A DNA stretch of 64,000 bases from Asaia prunellae JCM 25354 (GCF_000613885.1 NZ_BAJV01000008.1:62001-126000); one strand, 5' to 3'; positions 9,383 to 19,528 are shown, numbered from the stretch's first letter. Program-made: numbers and translations. The notes: a model not told the origin generated them from the sequence alone.

Positions 9383-10717
9383 CTAGCTCAGAGCCGCTTC
9401 CTTCAGGCGCCTGATAACGCGCTCATGTCCCATCAATGGCAGAAGCGCATGCAGTTCCGGCCCGGCCTCTTCACCCGTCAAAGCCAGACGAAGAGGATGG
9501 AACAACGCTTTGCCCTTGCGTCCTGAAACCTCTTTCAAGGCACTGGTCCAGAGCTTCCAGCTGTCGGCGTTCAGGGGCTCCGGAGGCAGTGTCTGTTCGG
9601 CCTGCTCCAGAAAACCTGCTTCATCGCGCAAAGAGGGAGGTGAAATTTCTCCCCGCACCACATCCCACCAGAAAGCAATTTCACCCGTCAGGTCGACATT
9701 ACCGCGGATCGCGTTCCAGAATGCCTCATCGGCGCCTTCAGGAAGACGGTCCTGCACCTGTTCAAAAGACATGCCATGCAGCAGACGACGGTTGAGGCCA
9801 AGCAGGTGCTGCATATCGAACCGTGCCGCCGATTTCGACACATGAGACAGGTCAAAACTGGCAATCGATTGTGCCAGTGTCATGGGCACCGGATCGTCCG
9901 AGCTGCCGATCTTGGACAGATAGGACACGATTGCCTGGGGTTCCATTCCGTCATGGCGCAATGCACGTAATGACAGGGAATCGAAACGTTTGGAGAGCTT
10001 TCCTCCACCTTCATCAAGCAGGAGCGGCAGATGGGCAAAGGTAAAACGATTGGGACGTCCCCCGAGTGCCTCGATGATATCGAGCTGCACACCTGTATTG
10101 GTAATATGATCCTCGCCCCGGATGATGTGGGTTACGCCCAGCTCCATATCATCTACGACCGAAGCCAGGGTGTAGAGTACGGTACCATCAGCACGCACCA
10201 GAACCGGATCGGAGATGGCCGTGAGCTTTACCGACAGATCCCCCATGACAAGATCACGCCAGCTTTTATGACCATCCGAAAGACGGAAACGCCAGTAAGG
10301 TGTCTTGCCATTGGCTTCGGCACGTTCGCGCTGTTCGGGTGTCAGACGCAGCATGGCACGATCATAGATGGGCGGCTTGCGGGCCTTGAGCCGTGCCTCA
10401 CGCTTGGCAGCCAGCTCCAGTTCGCTTTCAAAACAGGGATAGAGCCGACCTGATGCCTTGAGCGCCTCGATAGCAAGAGCGTAACGATCAAGACGCTCGG
10501 ACTGATGAGCGGTCTCGTCCCAGTTCAGACCGAGCCATTCAAGATCCGTCTTGATCCCTTGCTCATATTCCGGCTTGGACCGCTCGACATCCGTGTCGTC
10601 GATACGAAGCAGGAACTTGCCGCCATGGTTGCGGGCATACAAGGCATTGGCGATGGCCAGACGGGCATTGCCAACGTGGAGATAGCCGGTCGGGCTGGGA
10701 GCGAAGCGCAGTTTCAT
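9383..10717 (-). CDS. gltX: Glutamate-tRNA ligase
   Basis: 444 aa class I aminoacyl-tRNA synthetase that charges tRNA-Glu (and tRNA-Gln in bacteria that use the amidotransferase route). The HIGH-type motif appears as S-P-T-G-Y-L-H-V-G-N-A-R at residues 8-19, and the KMSKS loop as K-L-S-K-R. The R-G-E-D-H-I-T-N-T block of the acceptor-binding region is present. It starts directly at M-K-L-R-F-A-P-S-P-T-G, as is standard for the family. It lies alone on the minus strand with a hairpin just past the stop. Many alphaproteobacteria carry two gltX copies; this looks like the second, shorter type (inference). Confidence 0.95.
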   Translation of the reverse strand: MKLRFAPSPTGYLHVGNARLAIANALYARNHGGKFLLRIDDTDVERSKPEYEQGIKTDLEWLGLNWDETAHQSERLDRYALAIEALKASGRLYPCFESELELAAKREARLKARKPPIYDRAMLRLTPEQRERAEANGKTPYWRFRLSDGHKSWRDLVMGDLSVKLTAISDPVLVRADGTVLYTLASVVDDMELGVTHIIRGEDHITNTGVQLDIIEALGGRPNRFTFAHLPLLLDEGGGKLSKRFDSLSLRALRHDGMEPQAIVSYLSKIGSSDDPVPMTLAQSIASFDLSHVSKSAARFDMQHLLGLNRRLLHGMSFEQVQDRLPEGADEAFWNAIRGNVDLTGEIAFWWDVVRGEISPPSLRDEAGFLEQAEQTLPPEPLNADSWKLWTSALKEVSGRKGKALFHPLRLALTGEEAGPELHALLPLMGHERVIRRLKEAALS

Positions 10718-10791
10718 GCTGCTTCTATGCCAAGCACGCAGGCAATTTGCCAGAGCCTCCGCACACCCGACCGTTCAGAAAAGAAAGCTTT

Positions 10792-11550
10792 TCAGAAAAT
10801 CCTTGAAAACCCGGCCCGCTGCAACTCAGCCACAGCGCCCAGAGCACTCGGTGTGACAATTGCCCGGGGATCAAGAGCATTGGTCAGTTCGGCAGCAAGC
10901 TGTTCCTGGGTCAGTCCGGCAGGTCCGGCACCAAGAGCAATCAGCCGACCGGCATGTGCCCAGACTGCATTGTGGCAGGCCAGAAATACCACACCGCGCG
11001 CCTGAAGCGCAGGAATGCTGCGCCCCGCAGCTCCGTAAACGCCCTCCTCATCCTGATGATGACGTGATGTACCTGCCGGAGTCTGATGCAAGGAAGCGGC
11101 ATTCTGACCAGGCGTCACGAGACGTGCGAGATTGAAATGTGCCCAGGACGCTTCGTTATAGAGTGCAAGCTGGGCTTCACCCCACAAGCCCATGACCAGC
11201 AGGGCGTCGGGATGTACGAAAGAAAAGACTTCTGCATTGAGCAGATTCTGAGCCTCGACTGCCCATTTTCCCTCAAGGGACGTGCCCGTACCCAGCATTT
11301 TCTGAGCACCACGATAGGTCAGTAAGGCGTCAAAAGCGACATCATCCCAAAGATCGGGGTGATCAAGCAAACGCGGCAGTGTCCTGAATGCGCGCCTGCG
11401 CGGCAGGACCGCAAGCTGGCGGCTCAGGGCAGATAGTCCGCTTTGTGGCTGTGGTGAGGGTGTCAGCGTCGCAGCTGCAAAACCCTCAAGCGGCATAGCC
11501 GCACCAAGCCCGAGCGCGGTCAGAAGAATCCTGCGGCGATCAACTGTCAT
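10792..11550 (-). CDS. Tat-signal secreted protein of unknown function
   Basis: 252 aa protein with a twin-arginine signal (D-R-R-R-I-L-L-T-A-L-G-L-G-A-A, residues 4-18), so it should be folded in the cytoplasm and exported by the Tat system, part of which (tatBC) is encoded at 32813-34187. The mature part is mostly helical in appearance. It contains H-Q-T-P-A-G-T-S-R-H-H and a conserved-looking C-terminal block (A-R-G-V-V-F-L-A-C-H-N-A-V-W, then P-R-A-I-V-T-P-S-A-L-G-A-V). I know similar Tat-signal hypotheticals from acetic acid bacteria but no function. The start codon overlaps the stop of the upstream gene by one base (TGATG), indicating translational coupling. Confidence 0.7.
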   Translation of the reverse strand: MTVDRRRILLTALGLGAAMPLEGFAAATLTPSPQPQSGLSALSRQLAVLPRRRAFRTLPRLLDHPDLWDDVAFDALLTYRGAQKMLGTGTSLEGKWAVEAQNLLNAEVFSFVHPDALLVMGLWGEAQLALYNEASWAHFNLARLVTPGQNAASLHQTPAGTSRHHQDEEGVYGAAGRSIPALQARGVVFLACHNAVWAHAGRLIALGAGPAGLTQEQLAAELTNALDPRAIVTPSALGAVAELQRAGFSRIF

Positions 11551-11924
11551 CAGAGCTCAACCTGTTCATCATCTTCGACGAGACGACGCGGATCGAGTGT
11601 ACGCCAGTCGCGCTCCATAGGGGTCGCGGGTGTGGCCGCGAAATCTTCAAGTTCCGAGGCCGATTTCCACCCATCGTCACCGGCTTCGACCACAATCGCA
11701 TCTTCTCCGAACGAGAACCAGGATTCCAGCACCTCGCGACCGACAGCGCCGCCTACCCTGCATCGCTCAACGCTGTCACGCACATAAGCGCGCGCATAGG
11801 CATTGGCGTGGGCAAGATCCTGAAAGTCCTTGACCTCTTCAACGATCCCTTCTTCCGCACCACCCGAATTATCAAGAATACGGACAAACCAGCCGCGATC
11901 GGGCTCTGCTTCAGAACTGCTCAC
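11550..11924 (-). CDS. Hypothetical acidic protein, 124 aa
   Basis: Small, acidic, probably cytosolic protein without signal or membrane segments. It begins [20 protein letters not shown] and ends in a Glu/Asp-rich tail. The start is taken as GTG at 11924 because it overlaps the pncB stop as GTGA and is preceded by AAGGAG at a good distance; an open extension upstream is only the shadow of pncB. I do not recognise the family. It sits between pncB and the Tat-signal gene in a four-gene coupled run. Confidence 0.65.
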   Translation of the reverse strand: MSSSEAEPDRGWFVRILDNSGGAEEGIVEEVKDFQDLAHANAYARAYVRDSVERCRVGGAVGREVLESWFSFGEDAIVVEAGDDGWKSASELEDFAATPATPMERDWRTLDPRRLVEDDEQVEL

Positions 11925-13125
11925 GCTTCGCTCTCCTTCGTTTTGGCGACAACTTTCTGCAGGAGAAACTCTCGTCCGACTTTCACCCGCTTTTCGCCGT
12001 CGTAAGCAACGATATCGGCGGTTGCATAGGTTTCGTTCCATTTGACAGGAATGAAAGATCCCGTACCAACGACATCAAGAGGCGCATGCGAGTCACGCAT
12101 GGTCATGCATTTCTCGAGACCGAAGCCGGACGAGACGATGATCTTTACCTCAGGGAATCCGGCTTCGTTGAGCGATTCACGCATCCACCAGATTGCCGCA
12201 GCCGAAACACCTGTTCCCACCAGATCTTTCAGCTCATGATCGGAACGATAACGCCTGATCGTACCCGGTGTATGGCGTTCCAGAACCCCGTAGGATGACT
12301 GGGGATCAAGCCCTTCAATGAAACGCCCGCCATGGGTATCCAGGCGCACGCTGATACGCCCCTGTGCTGCCAGCTCAGGAAAGCGCCGGCAGACAGCCAG
12401 GCGTCGGTAATCTCCTGCCCGAAATAATCAACCAGCACCACCAGCGGATCCTGGGGATAGACCTCATGGTACATCTCAGCCGCACGCAGGGTCGAACCCG
12501 CATAGCCGATCAGTGCATGAGGCATGGTGCCAAGACCACGTTCGCAGCCAAAGAACGGGGCGGTTATATCATTGGCAGAGCCTATGAAGCCTCTGGCCCC
12601 CTCACGCTGTGCAGCGCGCGAACCGACAGAGGCTGCATAACCCATGATTTCCTGCATTTCGAACCCGGCGCAGTGACGGGCTTCCATCGCCATGAAGGCG
12701 GCGTCAGGCAGGGCGAGAGCCATCTGATAGGCGTTATGAGCCGCTACGCAGGCAGAGCCCAGCTTCTGAAGCAGCAAGGTTTCCAGAGGGGCCATACGTG
12801 TAAAGGGGCCGGTCAGGTAAAGCAGCGGTTCGCCTGCACCAACCCAGCTGCCTTCGGGCGTGACAATATCGATCCTGACCGAAAAACCCTGTTCGCGCGC
12901 AACATTTTCAAGCCATGCGATCATCAGCCCATGGGCAGCAATAACAGGTCTGCGAATGAAGATTGCGTAAGTGACTTCACATTCGCCAAAATGCGAGACA
13001 ATGGCCTGAGTGCGATTGAAATAGGCGTCGGTACGCGCCGCGATCTCGCTCTGGTTCAGAGCGAGTTTCGGGCTGAGGGCAGCGCCTATGGCGGCGCGTT
13101 CCTCATCAGCCACGCTGCGGCTCAT
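11921..13125 (-). CDS. pncB: Nicotinate phosphoribosyltransferase, frameshifted
   Basis: Enzyme of NAD salvage making nicotinate mononucleotide from nicotinate and PRPP. The N-terminal 250 residues read in one frame ([13 protein letters not shown]..., with the R-H-C-A-G-F-E-M and G-S-A-N-D-I-T blocks). The C-terminal part reads in another frame ([13 protein letters not shown] and V-G-T-G-V-S-A-A, continuing to F-I-P-V-K). One extra C on the coding strand at the CC opposite 12378-12379 (F-P-E-L-A-A-Q-G) repairs the join and gives 401 aa. The ATG overlaps the aroG stop as ATGA, so translation is probably coupled. Confidence 0.88.
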
Positions 13126-14516
13126 CCCCTGAGTACTCCATGATCGCGGAAGTGACCTGTCAGTTCCTCGGCGAGAAGAAAGGCCATTTCAAGAGACTGT
13201 TCGGCATTGAGGCGCGGATCGCAGAAAGTCTCGTAACGTCCTGCCAGATCGGCCTCGGTGAGGCACTGGGCACCGCCCACACATTCGGTCACGTCTTGAC
13301 CCGTCATCTCGATATGAATGCCACCAGGACGTAGCCCGGCCTGCTGGAAGACGGAAAAGAAACCCTTCACTTCATTCAGAATGGAGTCAAAAGAGCGCGT
13401 CTTGACCTTGTCTGCCGTGCTGATGGTGTTGCCATGCATCGGATCGCACAACCATGTGACGGTGCGGCCACTCGCCTGAACCTTGTCGAGCAGGGGCGGA
13501 AGGAAATCACCCACCTTGCTGGCCCCCATACGCGAGATAAGGGTGATACGTCCGGCTTCATCCCGTGGATTGAGGATATCAAGCAGCTTCTCAAGATCAT
13601 CAAGCGTGGTGGTCGGGCCAACCTTGATGCCGATCGGATTGCCGACGCCACGCAGGAACTCGACATGGGCGCCATCAGGCTGGCGCGTACGATCGCCGAT
13701 CCACAGGAAATGTGCAGAGCAATCGTACCAGTTCTCGCTCAGACTATCGATACGTGTAAGCGCCTGCTCATAAGGCAGGAGCAACGCTTCATGCGAGGTA
13801 TAGAATTCTGTCTCGTTGATCTGGGGTGCGCTCTGATTGAAACCGCAGGCGCCCATGAAAGACAGGGTTTCATCAATACGCTGTGCCAGATCCTGATAAC
13901 GCTCTGCCAGAGGCGAACGCTTGACAAAGCCCAGATTCCAGCGATGCACCTCGTGCAGGTTGGCATAACCGCCTGAGGCAAAGGCGCGCAGCAGGTTCAT
14001 GACACCAGCCGACTGGAAATACCCCGTTTCCATGCGCGCCGGGTCGGGAATGCGCGCAGCTTCAGTAAATTCAGGCCCATTGATGATGTCACCACGATAG
14101 CATGGCAGCGTCACACCATCCTGCGTCTCGGTATCGGATGAGCGCGGCTTGGCATATTGCCCGGCCATACGACCAATCTTGATGACCGGCACCTTGGCAC
14201 CAAAGGTCAGGACAACTGCCATCTGCAACAACACACGAAACGTGTCGCGCACGATATCGGCCGTGAACTCGTTGAAACTCTCGGCACAGGCCCCGCCCTG
14301 CAATACAAACGCCTCACCGCGAGCTGCCTTGGCAAGCTGGCTTTTCAGACGCCGCGTCTCGCCCGCAAACACCAGTGGCGGATATCGCCGCAGACGGGCT
14401 TCGACTGAGTCGAGCGCGGCTGCATCCAGATATTGAGGCGCCTGGCGAATGGGGTGCGACCGCCAGCTCGACGGCGTCCAGCCGGCGTTCAGGGCGGGTT
14501 CGCGGTTCGGGTGCAT
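13122..14516 (-). CDS. aroG: 3-deoxy-7-phosphoheptulonate synthase, class II
   Basis: Cytosolic DAHP synthase, first step of the shikimate pathway, condensing phosphoenolpyruvate with erythrose-4-phosphate. 464 aa with the plant-type (AroA_II) signature: Q-G-G-A-C-A-E-S-F near residue 73, [23 protein letters not shown], and the late [10 protein letters not shown] and [13 protein letters not shown] motifs. The protein is complete and uninterrupted. It heads the coupled minus-strand run aroG-pncB-unknown-Tat protein. Confidence 0.95.
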   Translation of the reverse strand: MHPNREPALNAGWTPSSWRSHPIRQAPQYLDAAALDSVEARLRRYPPLVFAGETRRLKSQLAKAARGEAFVLQGGACAESFNEFTADIVRDTFRVLLQMAVVLTFGAKVPVIKIGRMAGQYAKPRSSDTETQDGVTLPCYRGDIINGPEFTEAARIPDPARMETGYFQSAGVMNLLRAFASGGYANLHEVHRWNLGFVKRSPLAERYQDLAQRIDETLSFMGACGFNQSAPQINETEFYTSHEALLLPYEQALTRIDSLSENWYDCSAHFLWIGDRTRQPDGAHVEFLRGVGNPIGIKVGPTTTLDDLEKLLDILNPRDEAGRITLISRMGASKVGDFLPPLLDKVQASGRTVTWLCDPMHGNTISTADKVKTRSFDSILNEVKGFFSVFQQAGLRPGGIHIEMTGQDVTECVGGAQCLTEADLAGRYETFCDPRLNAEQSLEMAFLLAEELTGHFRDHGVLRG

Positions 14517-14578
14517 GAGTGCGTCTTCCTTCAGACAGAAAAGAGGGTGACCAGTATGAAGCGGATTAATCGTGCCGC

Positions 14579-15235
14579 CTAGGGCCTATCCGGGACGGTC
14601 ACACGACGGAAGGTCAGATTCCAGCGATAGACACCGGTCAGAGGATGCTCATCCGCAGGAAGTGGCGCCACGCCATGATAAAAAAGACGCGACCTCCCTC
14701 CCCATACAACCACATCGCCACTGAGCAGGCGCAGCTTCCTGACGGGGGTATCGCGCTTGGCGCCACCAAACAGGAAATAGGCCCCGACACCGAGAGAAAC
14801 AGAGACGATCGGATTATTCAGCGCCGTCTCATCGCGGTCCTGATGCAACCCCATCCGGGCACCAGCTGCATATCGATTGATGAGACAGGCTTGTGGGCGG
14901 AACGCTGCATAGCCTGCCCTTGCCGCCATCTCCTCCGCAAATGTGATCCATCCTCCGGGAATAGAAGGCCATAAGGCGCCCGTGACTGGATCCCGGGATT
15001 CGTAGCGATAGCCTGATGCGTCAGAGAGCCAGCCCAGATTGCCACAATTTGTCATCTCTACCGAGAACCGCCTTCCGCCCGGAGTTGAAAGACGGCGAAG
15101 CGGGGCTGAGGCAATGATCTGCCTTATCTCCACCATCATCCTTTCCTGTCGCGATATCGCAACGCCCGGCAGGAAAATGGCACCTGGCGCCAAGGTCTCC
15201 GGCCCTCTGAGCGGGCCAAGCAGGTCATCCATCAT
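14579..15235 (-). CDS. alkB: Alpha-ketoglutarate-dependent DNA repair dioxygenase
   Basis: 218 aa Fe(II)/2-oxoglutarate dioxygenase that removes alkyl groups from damaged DNA bases by oxidation. The iron-binding motif H-x-D is in M-G-L-H-Q-D-R-D-E, the distal His in R-L-F-Y-H-G-V-A-P, and the 2-oxoglutarate-binding Arg in Y-R-W-N-L-T-F-R-R. The N-C-G-N-L-G-W and Y-x-Y-x-S segments are also typical. Length agrees with E. coli AlkB (216 aa). It is divergent from a small secreted-protein gene, with a 137-base gap. Confidence 0.92.
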   Translation of the reverse strand: MMDDLLGPLRGPETLAPGAIFLPGVAISRQERMMVEIRQIIASAPLRRLSTPGGRRFSVEMTNCGNLGWLSDASGYRYESRDPVTGALWPSIPGGWITFAEEMAARAGYAAFRPQACLINRYAAGARMGLHQDRDETALNNPIVSVSLGVGAYFLFGGAKRDTPVRKLRLLSGDVVVWGGRSRLFYHGVAPLPADEHPLTGVYRWNLTFRRVTVPDRP

Positions 15236-15372
15236 AAAACCCTCTTGCCGCCTCCAGCCTCACCGCTTACTTGACGTTCTATCAGCGCCAGAGATCGGGC
15301 TTATTTCCGAATTGGCAACCACCGTCCCTCTACGTCATTTGTAACGGGACGAAACTGCAAGGGAATGCTTCG

Positions 15373-15759
15373 ATGGCAAAGCTCCGACGCGGCGCTTTTC
15401 TGGCCGCTACACTTCTGGTTCTGCCGGCAGGAACGGCCTGGGCCCAGTTCACGGGACAGAATGCCCCGAGCGATGCTCATGCGCCCCAGGCAAGCACCAA
15501 TGATACCGGTGTGGAGTATCGTGGCAAAGGGGAACACCTGACCGCCAAGGGACGCCATTCGCTCCCACCCGGTTATCAGGAAACGCCAAGCACCGAATTC
15601 AATCACGGTCCGGATCCGGACCATGCCGACAACATTCAGCGTGATGCCGTAACCGGCGCTGATCTCAGCAAGTTCGGGACAGCGTATTCGAACAGCAGCC
15701 CGGTTCAGAGTGGCCAGCTTGGTGATGCGACCGGTAATGGCTGGGTAGCCCCACGCTAA
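15373..15759 (+). CDS. Small secreted protein with VTGA-FGTAY motif
   Basis: 128 aa protein with a clear Sec signal (M-A-K-L-R-R-G-A-F-L-A-A-T-L-L-V-L-P-A-G-T-A-W-A then Q-F-T-G). The mature part is polar and rich in Gly, Asn, Ser, Asp and His. The C-terminal segment V-T-G-A (93-96) and F-G-T-A-Y (101-105) recurs with the same spacing in the unlinked secreted protein at 56577-56972. The ATG at 15373 has AAGGGA at good distance; an open upstream extension lacks signal character. Function unknown; periplasmic or extracellular location inferred. Confidence 0.7.
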   Translation: MAKLRRGAFLAATLLVLPAGTAWAQFTGQNAPSDAHAPQASTNDTGVEYRGKGEHLTAKGRHSLPPGYQETPSTEFNHGPDPDHADNIQRDAVTGADLSKFGTAYSNSSPVQSGQLGDATGNGWVAPR

Positions 15760-15767
15760 CCCTTAAC

Positions 15768-15792
15768 TCCAGGGCACCTATAGCGCCCTGGA
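15768..15792. terminator. Hairpin between convergent genes, candidate terminator
   Basis: TCCAGGGC (15768-15775) pairs with GCCCTGGA (15785-15792), 8 base pairs around a 9-base loop. It lies just past the stop of the small secreted protein gene and before the 3' end of the convergent porin gene. Confidence 0.5.
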
Positions 15793-15834
15793 TCAGGTGA
15801 GCAATTTACCTTCCGATTGAAGACGGTGCCTGAG

Positions 15835-17226
15835 TCAGAATGACAGGGTAAACTGCCCCTGAAGGGTAAGGGCGTCAGCATAAAGACGGGAGACGACAGG
15901 ATGGGTCGTGTAGCTTGTCGTCCCTACAAAATAGATTCCTCGATGAAGATGAGCCGCGTAAGCGATCGAGGAGGTCGTGCTGTGATCGAATTTTCGGGGC
16001 GAGAACTGTTGCAGGTTCTGCTGCGCGGCTGAGCCGATCTTGTTATAGGTGAATCCGATCGACAGCATGTCTTTTTCATGCCCGCGAAACGGTCCAAGTG
16101 AGTAGATCGTCGCAGCATAATCATCCGTAAAGACATTGCTGGTACGATCCGCATGATCGGTCTTCAGATCAATATACCATCCCAGATAAGGAATCGCCGG
16201 ATTGGTCTGGATCAGCTGCTGATCAAAAACGACATAGAATGCCGAGTTGGAATGGCCAAAAGCGCGTTTACGGTAATCATAATAGGATGAACTGTTATAA
16301 ATGCCCCCGGCGCGCAGCCATGTCATGAGCTTCCCTTTGGAGGGACGCTGCCTGAAGCCGATTTCATCGACATAGATTGGCCGCGCACCATTGACGCGAA
16401 AATTCACACCAGAGGGATTTGCACGTGAGTCCGCGCCGAAACCGTCCGGACTCTGGCTACGGGCAAAGCCGAAATGGTTATAAAAGCGCCTGTCATGCGC
16501 ATACATGCGGATATCAAGCCCCGGAGTCGGCATATACATCGACATACCAACCTGATTTGGAATGATACTGGTCGGGCCCAGAGCGGTCGAGGCTGTGCTT
16601 GTTCCCAGGAAAAGACCGTAAAACTGCCCCAGAAGACCATAATACCCGTATTGTGCAGTGATACGACCGTTGAAGAACGTCTGGAAAATCGTTGCCTGAC
16701 TGAGAGCCGTCCCCCGTATCCCTGCACCGGGATAGGCGGTCTGCCAGTTATTCATCGAGAGAGTAAGCTGTGAGCCTTTATTGAGCCCGACACGCTCCAT
16801 ATCATAGGTCATGTTCAGCCAGAGATTACCTGAAAAATTGGGACTCTGGCCGTTATAGGCCTGTGGCTTACCCTGATGTCCGAGAACATCATAGATCTCT
16901 CCGAAAGAGTAATATCCCTCGAAAAGAATACCTTTACTGGCCAGTTTGTCGCGAAGACCGAACTGATCCGGAAAAAGCGTATCACATGTGGTAATGATCG
17001 GTGACTCGGATCCCTTGGTGATCATCTTGTCATAGTCGTGACACCGATCATCGATCTTTACAGCAGCTCTCTGGGCATCGAGAGAAGGCAAATTGGTGTA
17101 ATTGGTTTCCTGCGCTGCCGCAGAACCAATGCCGCCACAGACCATGACAGCCAGCAGCCCGGAGCCAAGGGTCAATCGCCTTTCAGCGATTGCCCTTCTG
17201 CCCTTGGGAAAGGGAGAAACACGCAT
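15835..17226 (-). CDS. oprB: OprB-family carbohydrate porin
   Basis: 463 aa outer-membrane porin for sugar uptake. A signal peptide (basic start, then G-L-L-A-V-M-V-C-G-G-I-G-S-A-A-A-Q) precedes an N-terminal segment and a beta-barrel ending in aromatic F (F-T-L-S-F). Blocks such as L-A-S-K-G-I-L-F-E-G-Y-Y-S, N-L-W-L-N-M-T-Y and G-L-F-L-G are typical of OprB porins of acetic acid bacteria. Start ATG 17226 follows a strong GGGGAGGG site. The gene is 11 bases after the beta-glucosidase gene, suggesting it imports glucosides or the glucose released from them. Confidence 0.88.
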   Translation of the reverse strand: MRVSPFPKGRRAIAERRLTLGSGLLAVMVCGGIGSAAAQETNYTNLPSLDAQRAAVKIDDRCHDYDKMITKGSESPIITTCDTLFPDQFGLRDKLASKGILFEGYYSFGEIYDVLGHQGKPQAYNGQSPNFSGNLWLNMTYDMERVGLNKGSQLTLSMNNWQTAYPGAGIRGTALSQATIFQTFFNGRITAQYGYYGLLGQFYGLFLGTSTASTALGPTSIIPNQVGMSMYMPTPGLDIRMYAHDRRFYNHFGFARSQSPDGFGADSRANPSGVNFRVNGARPIYVDEIGFRQRPSKGKLMTWLRAGGIYNSSSYYDYRKRAFGHSNSAFYVVFDQQLIQTNPAIPYLGWYIDLKTDHADRTSNVFTDDYAATIYSLGPFRGHEKDMLSIGFTYNKIGSAAQQNLQQFSPRKFDHSTTSSIAYAAHLHRGIYFVGTTSYTTHPVVSRLYADALTLQGQFTLSF

Positions 17227-17237
17227 GAGCCCTCCCC

Positions 17238-19472
17238 TCACTCTGCGTCGATTGAGAGACTGGCTGAAGGGCCGGTCTGGTCTGCAGCATTTTGAGCGAA
17301 AACAAAGCGATAGGTGCCTGCAGACTGTTTCCAGTTTTTCTGGGCCACGTCATAGCGCGCCGTCGCATAGGGAGAGAGAGGAACGTCAACTATACGGCTC
17401 TCACCGGGAGCAAGGGTAACACGACCATATCCGGCCAGACGCAGCGGGGTGCCGTCAGGAGCGTGGGCATAAATCTGGACGATATCATCACCAACCCGCT
17501 TGCCGGTATTCGTGACTTTCGCATGCGCGACCGCTGTCTTGCCGCTCATTGAAACGGTAAGTCCGTCATGCGAGAACTGCGTGTAGCTCAATCCGAAACC
17601 GAAAGGAAAAGCCGGCGCGATTTTACGCTCGGCAAACCAGCGATAACCGACATTCGCACCTTCAATATTCAGGTCATAGTTCTTGAGGTAAGCAATATTG
17701 GATTTGTCGAAAGGAAACGCTCCGGCATGATGCCCCGCACCAGGCAGTTCCGGCCGGGGGAGATCGGTCAGGGCTTTGGGCCATGTGGTCGTGAGACGGC
17801 CTGAGGGGGCCACTTTACCGCTCAGCAGATTGGCAATTGCTTCTCCGCCTGCAGACCCGGGATACCAGGCTTCAAGCACTGCCCCCACCTTGCCGAACCA
17901 GGGCATGACCACAGGATTACCTGTCTCCAGAACGACCACGCTTTTCCGGTTAGCCTGCGCCACAGCCTCAATAAGAGCGTTATCGGCCTCTGTCAGTTCG
18001 AGATCGGGCGCATCCAGGCTTTCTCCCTGCCATTTGGTAACGAAGACAACAACGGCGTCTGCCTTCTGTGCCAATTCGGCAACCTCCCGGGGATTTTCAC
18101 CCGAATTGAAGACGATTTTTGCGCCTGGCATCGCCTTGCGCAGCGCATCCAGAGGCGGGTTGGGTTCGAAGACAATCGGGTGGGGCATTGTCTCGAGACT
18201 GGGCTGTACCGGATCGATAACAGCGCTGCCACCACGCGGCAGGACAGCAGAGCTGCCTCCGCCGGCAATCACCCCCTTGTCTGCATGCCCCCCAACGACC
18301 AGGATCTTCTTGACTGACGCAAGTGGCAAAGTCGCATTTTCGTTGCGCAGAAGGACGGCCCCCTCTTCCTCGATACGACGCGCAACAGCCATATGGGCAG
18401 CAATTTCTGCATCCCCCTCCGCCGGGCGAGCCTGATCGTCAAAAACGCCATTAGCGATCATTGCCGTGAGAATATGACGGACCTTGGTATCGAGAACTTT
18501 CTCACCCTCAGGGCGATTGGCCATTTTGCGCATGGCATCAATAAATTTCGGCCCGCGATCGAGGGTCGAGGCGGAATCCTGATCCAGACCCGCAGTCACG
18601 GCGGCAGCACCATCAGAGAGCGCCCCCCAGTCACTCATGACGAAACCGTCATACCCCCACTCACCACGCAGGACATCCGTCAGAAGATAAGGATTCTGGC
18701 AGGCATAGACCGCATTGACCTTGTTATAGGAGCACATGATGCTCCCTGGCTTTCCTTCCTCGACCGCGATCCTGAAAGCAAGGAGATCGGATTCCTGCAT
18801 CGCAGGGACCGACATATCCATACTGCTCATCATGCGGCCGGTCTCATAGGAGTTCACCGCATAATGCTTGATCGTGGAAATGACGTGCTGGCTCTGCACG
18901 CCTGCAACCTCAGCGGCGGCAATCTGCCCGGCAAGAATGGGATCCTCTCCCATATATTCAAAATTTCTTCCGTTACGGGGATCGCGTACGAGGTCCATGC
19001 CTCCCGCAAGCAGAACATTGAACCCACGATGCTTGGCTTCGGCACCGATCATCGCACCTCCCTCCCGCGCCAACTGAAGGTCGAACGCGCCTGATTGCGC
19101 CTGACCGGCAGGAAGAGCCGTTGCACCATCACCTGGGCGCGCATTCACAGGATTGGTCACACCGAGCCCGGCATCGCTGATCTGCAAAGCTGGCACGCCA
19201 AGACGGCCGATCGCCGCGACATAGGCTGCTGATCCGATTGCTCCCGCTGGCTTTTTGTAATTTCCGAACTCCATGGCAAGCTCGCTTGTCACAAGCGAGA
19301 GTTTTTCAGCCTTCGTCATGCGCTGCATCAGCGCAGCGACACGATCCTGAGTCGAAGCTGAGCGATCCTGCCATGGCGCCGGGGCTGCCACAGCCAGAGA
19401 ACCTGTCAGAAAGGCTGCCATACCAATGGCCAGAACGAGATGCTTTTTGCGCACAGGATAGGTCGAAGACAT
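17238..19472 (-). CDS. bglX: Periplasmic beta-glucosidase, GH3
   Basis: 744 aa glycoside hydrolase family 3 enzyme that releases glucose from beta-glucosides such as cellobiose. The first 30 residues form a Sec signal (H-L-V-L-A-I-G-M-A-A-F...A-V-A-A). The catalytic nucleophile is Asp281 in G-F-V-M-S-D-W-G-A; substrate-binding K-H-Y-A-V-N and the G-R-N-F-E-Y motif precede it. A second alpha/beta domain with the G-G-G-S-S-A loop and a fibronectin III-like C-terminal domain follow. It lies between the sugar symporter and the OprB porin genes, forming a plausible glucoside-use operon. Confidence 0.93.
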   Translation of the reverse strand: MSSTYPVRKKHLVLAIGMAAFLTGSLAVAAPAPWQDRSASTQDRVAALMQRMTKAEKLSLVTSELAMEFGNYKKPAGAIGSAAYVAAIGRLGVPALQISDAGLGVTNPVNARPGDGATALPAGQAQSGAFDLQLAREGGAMIGAEAKHRGFNVLLAGGMDLVRDPRNGRNFEYMGEDPILAGQIAAAEVAGVQSQHVISTIKHYAVNSYETGRMMSSMDMSVPAMQESDLLAFRIAVEEGKPGSIMCSYNKVNAVYACQNPYLLTDVLRGEWGYDGFVMSDWGALSDGAAAVTAGLDQDSASTLDRGPKFIDAMRKMANRPEGEKVLDTKVRHILTAMIANGVFDDQARPAEGDAEIAAHMAVARRIEEEGAVLLRNENATLPLASVKKILVVGGHADKGVIAGGGSSAVLPRGGSAVIDPVQPSLETMPHPIVFEPNPPLDALRKAMPGAKIVFNSGENPREVAELAQKADAVVVFVTKWQGESLDAPDLELTEADNALIEAVAQANRKSVVVLETGNPVVMPWFGKVGAVLEAWYPGSAGGEAIANLLSGKVAPSGRLTTTWPKALTDLPRPELPGAGHHAGAFPFDKSNIAYLKNYDLNIEGANVGYRWFAERKIAPAFPFGFGLSYTQFSHDGLTVSMSGKTAVAHAKVTNTGKRVGDDIVQIYAHAPDGTPLRLAGYGRVTLAPGESRIVDVPLSPYATARYDVAQKNWKQSAGTYRFVFAQNAADQTGPSASLSIDAE

Positions 19473-19528
19473 TTTCTTGTCCTTTATTCGAATAAACAGG
19501 GGGTCCCGATTTAAAGTATTCGGAAGTT

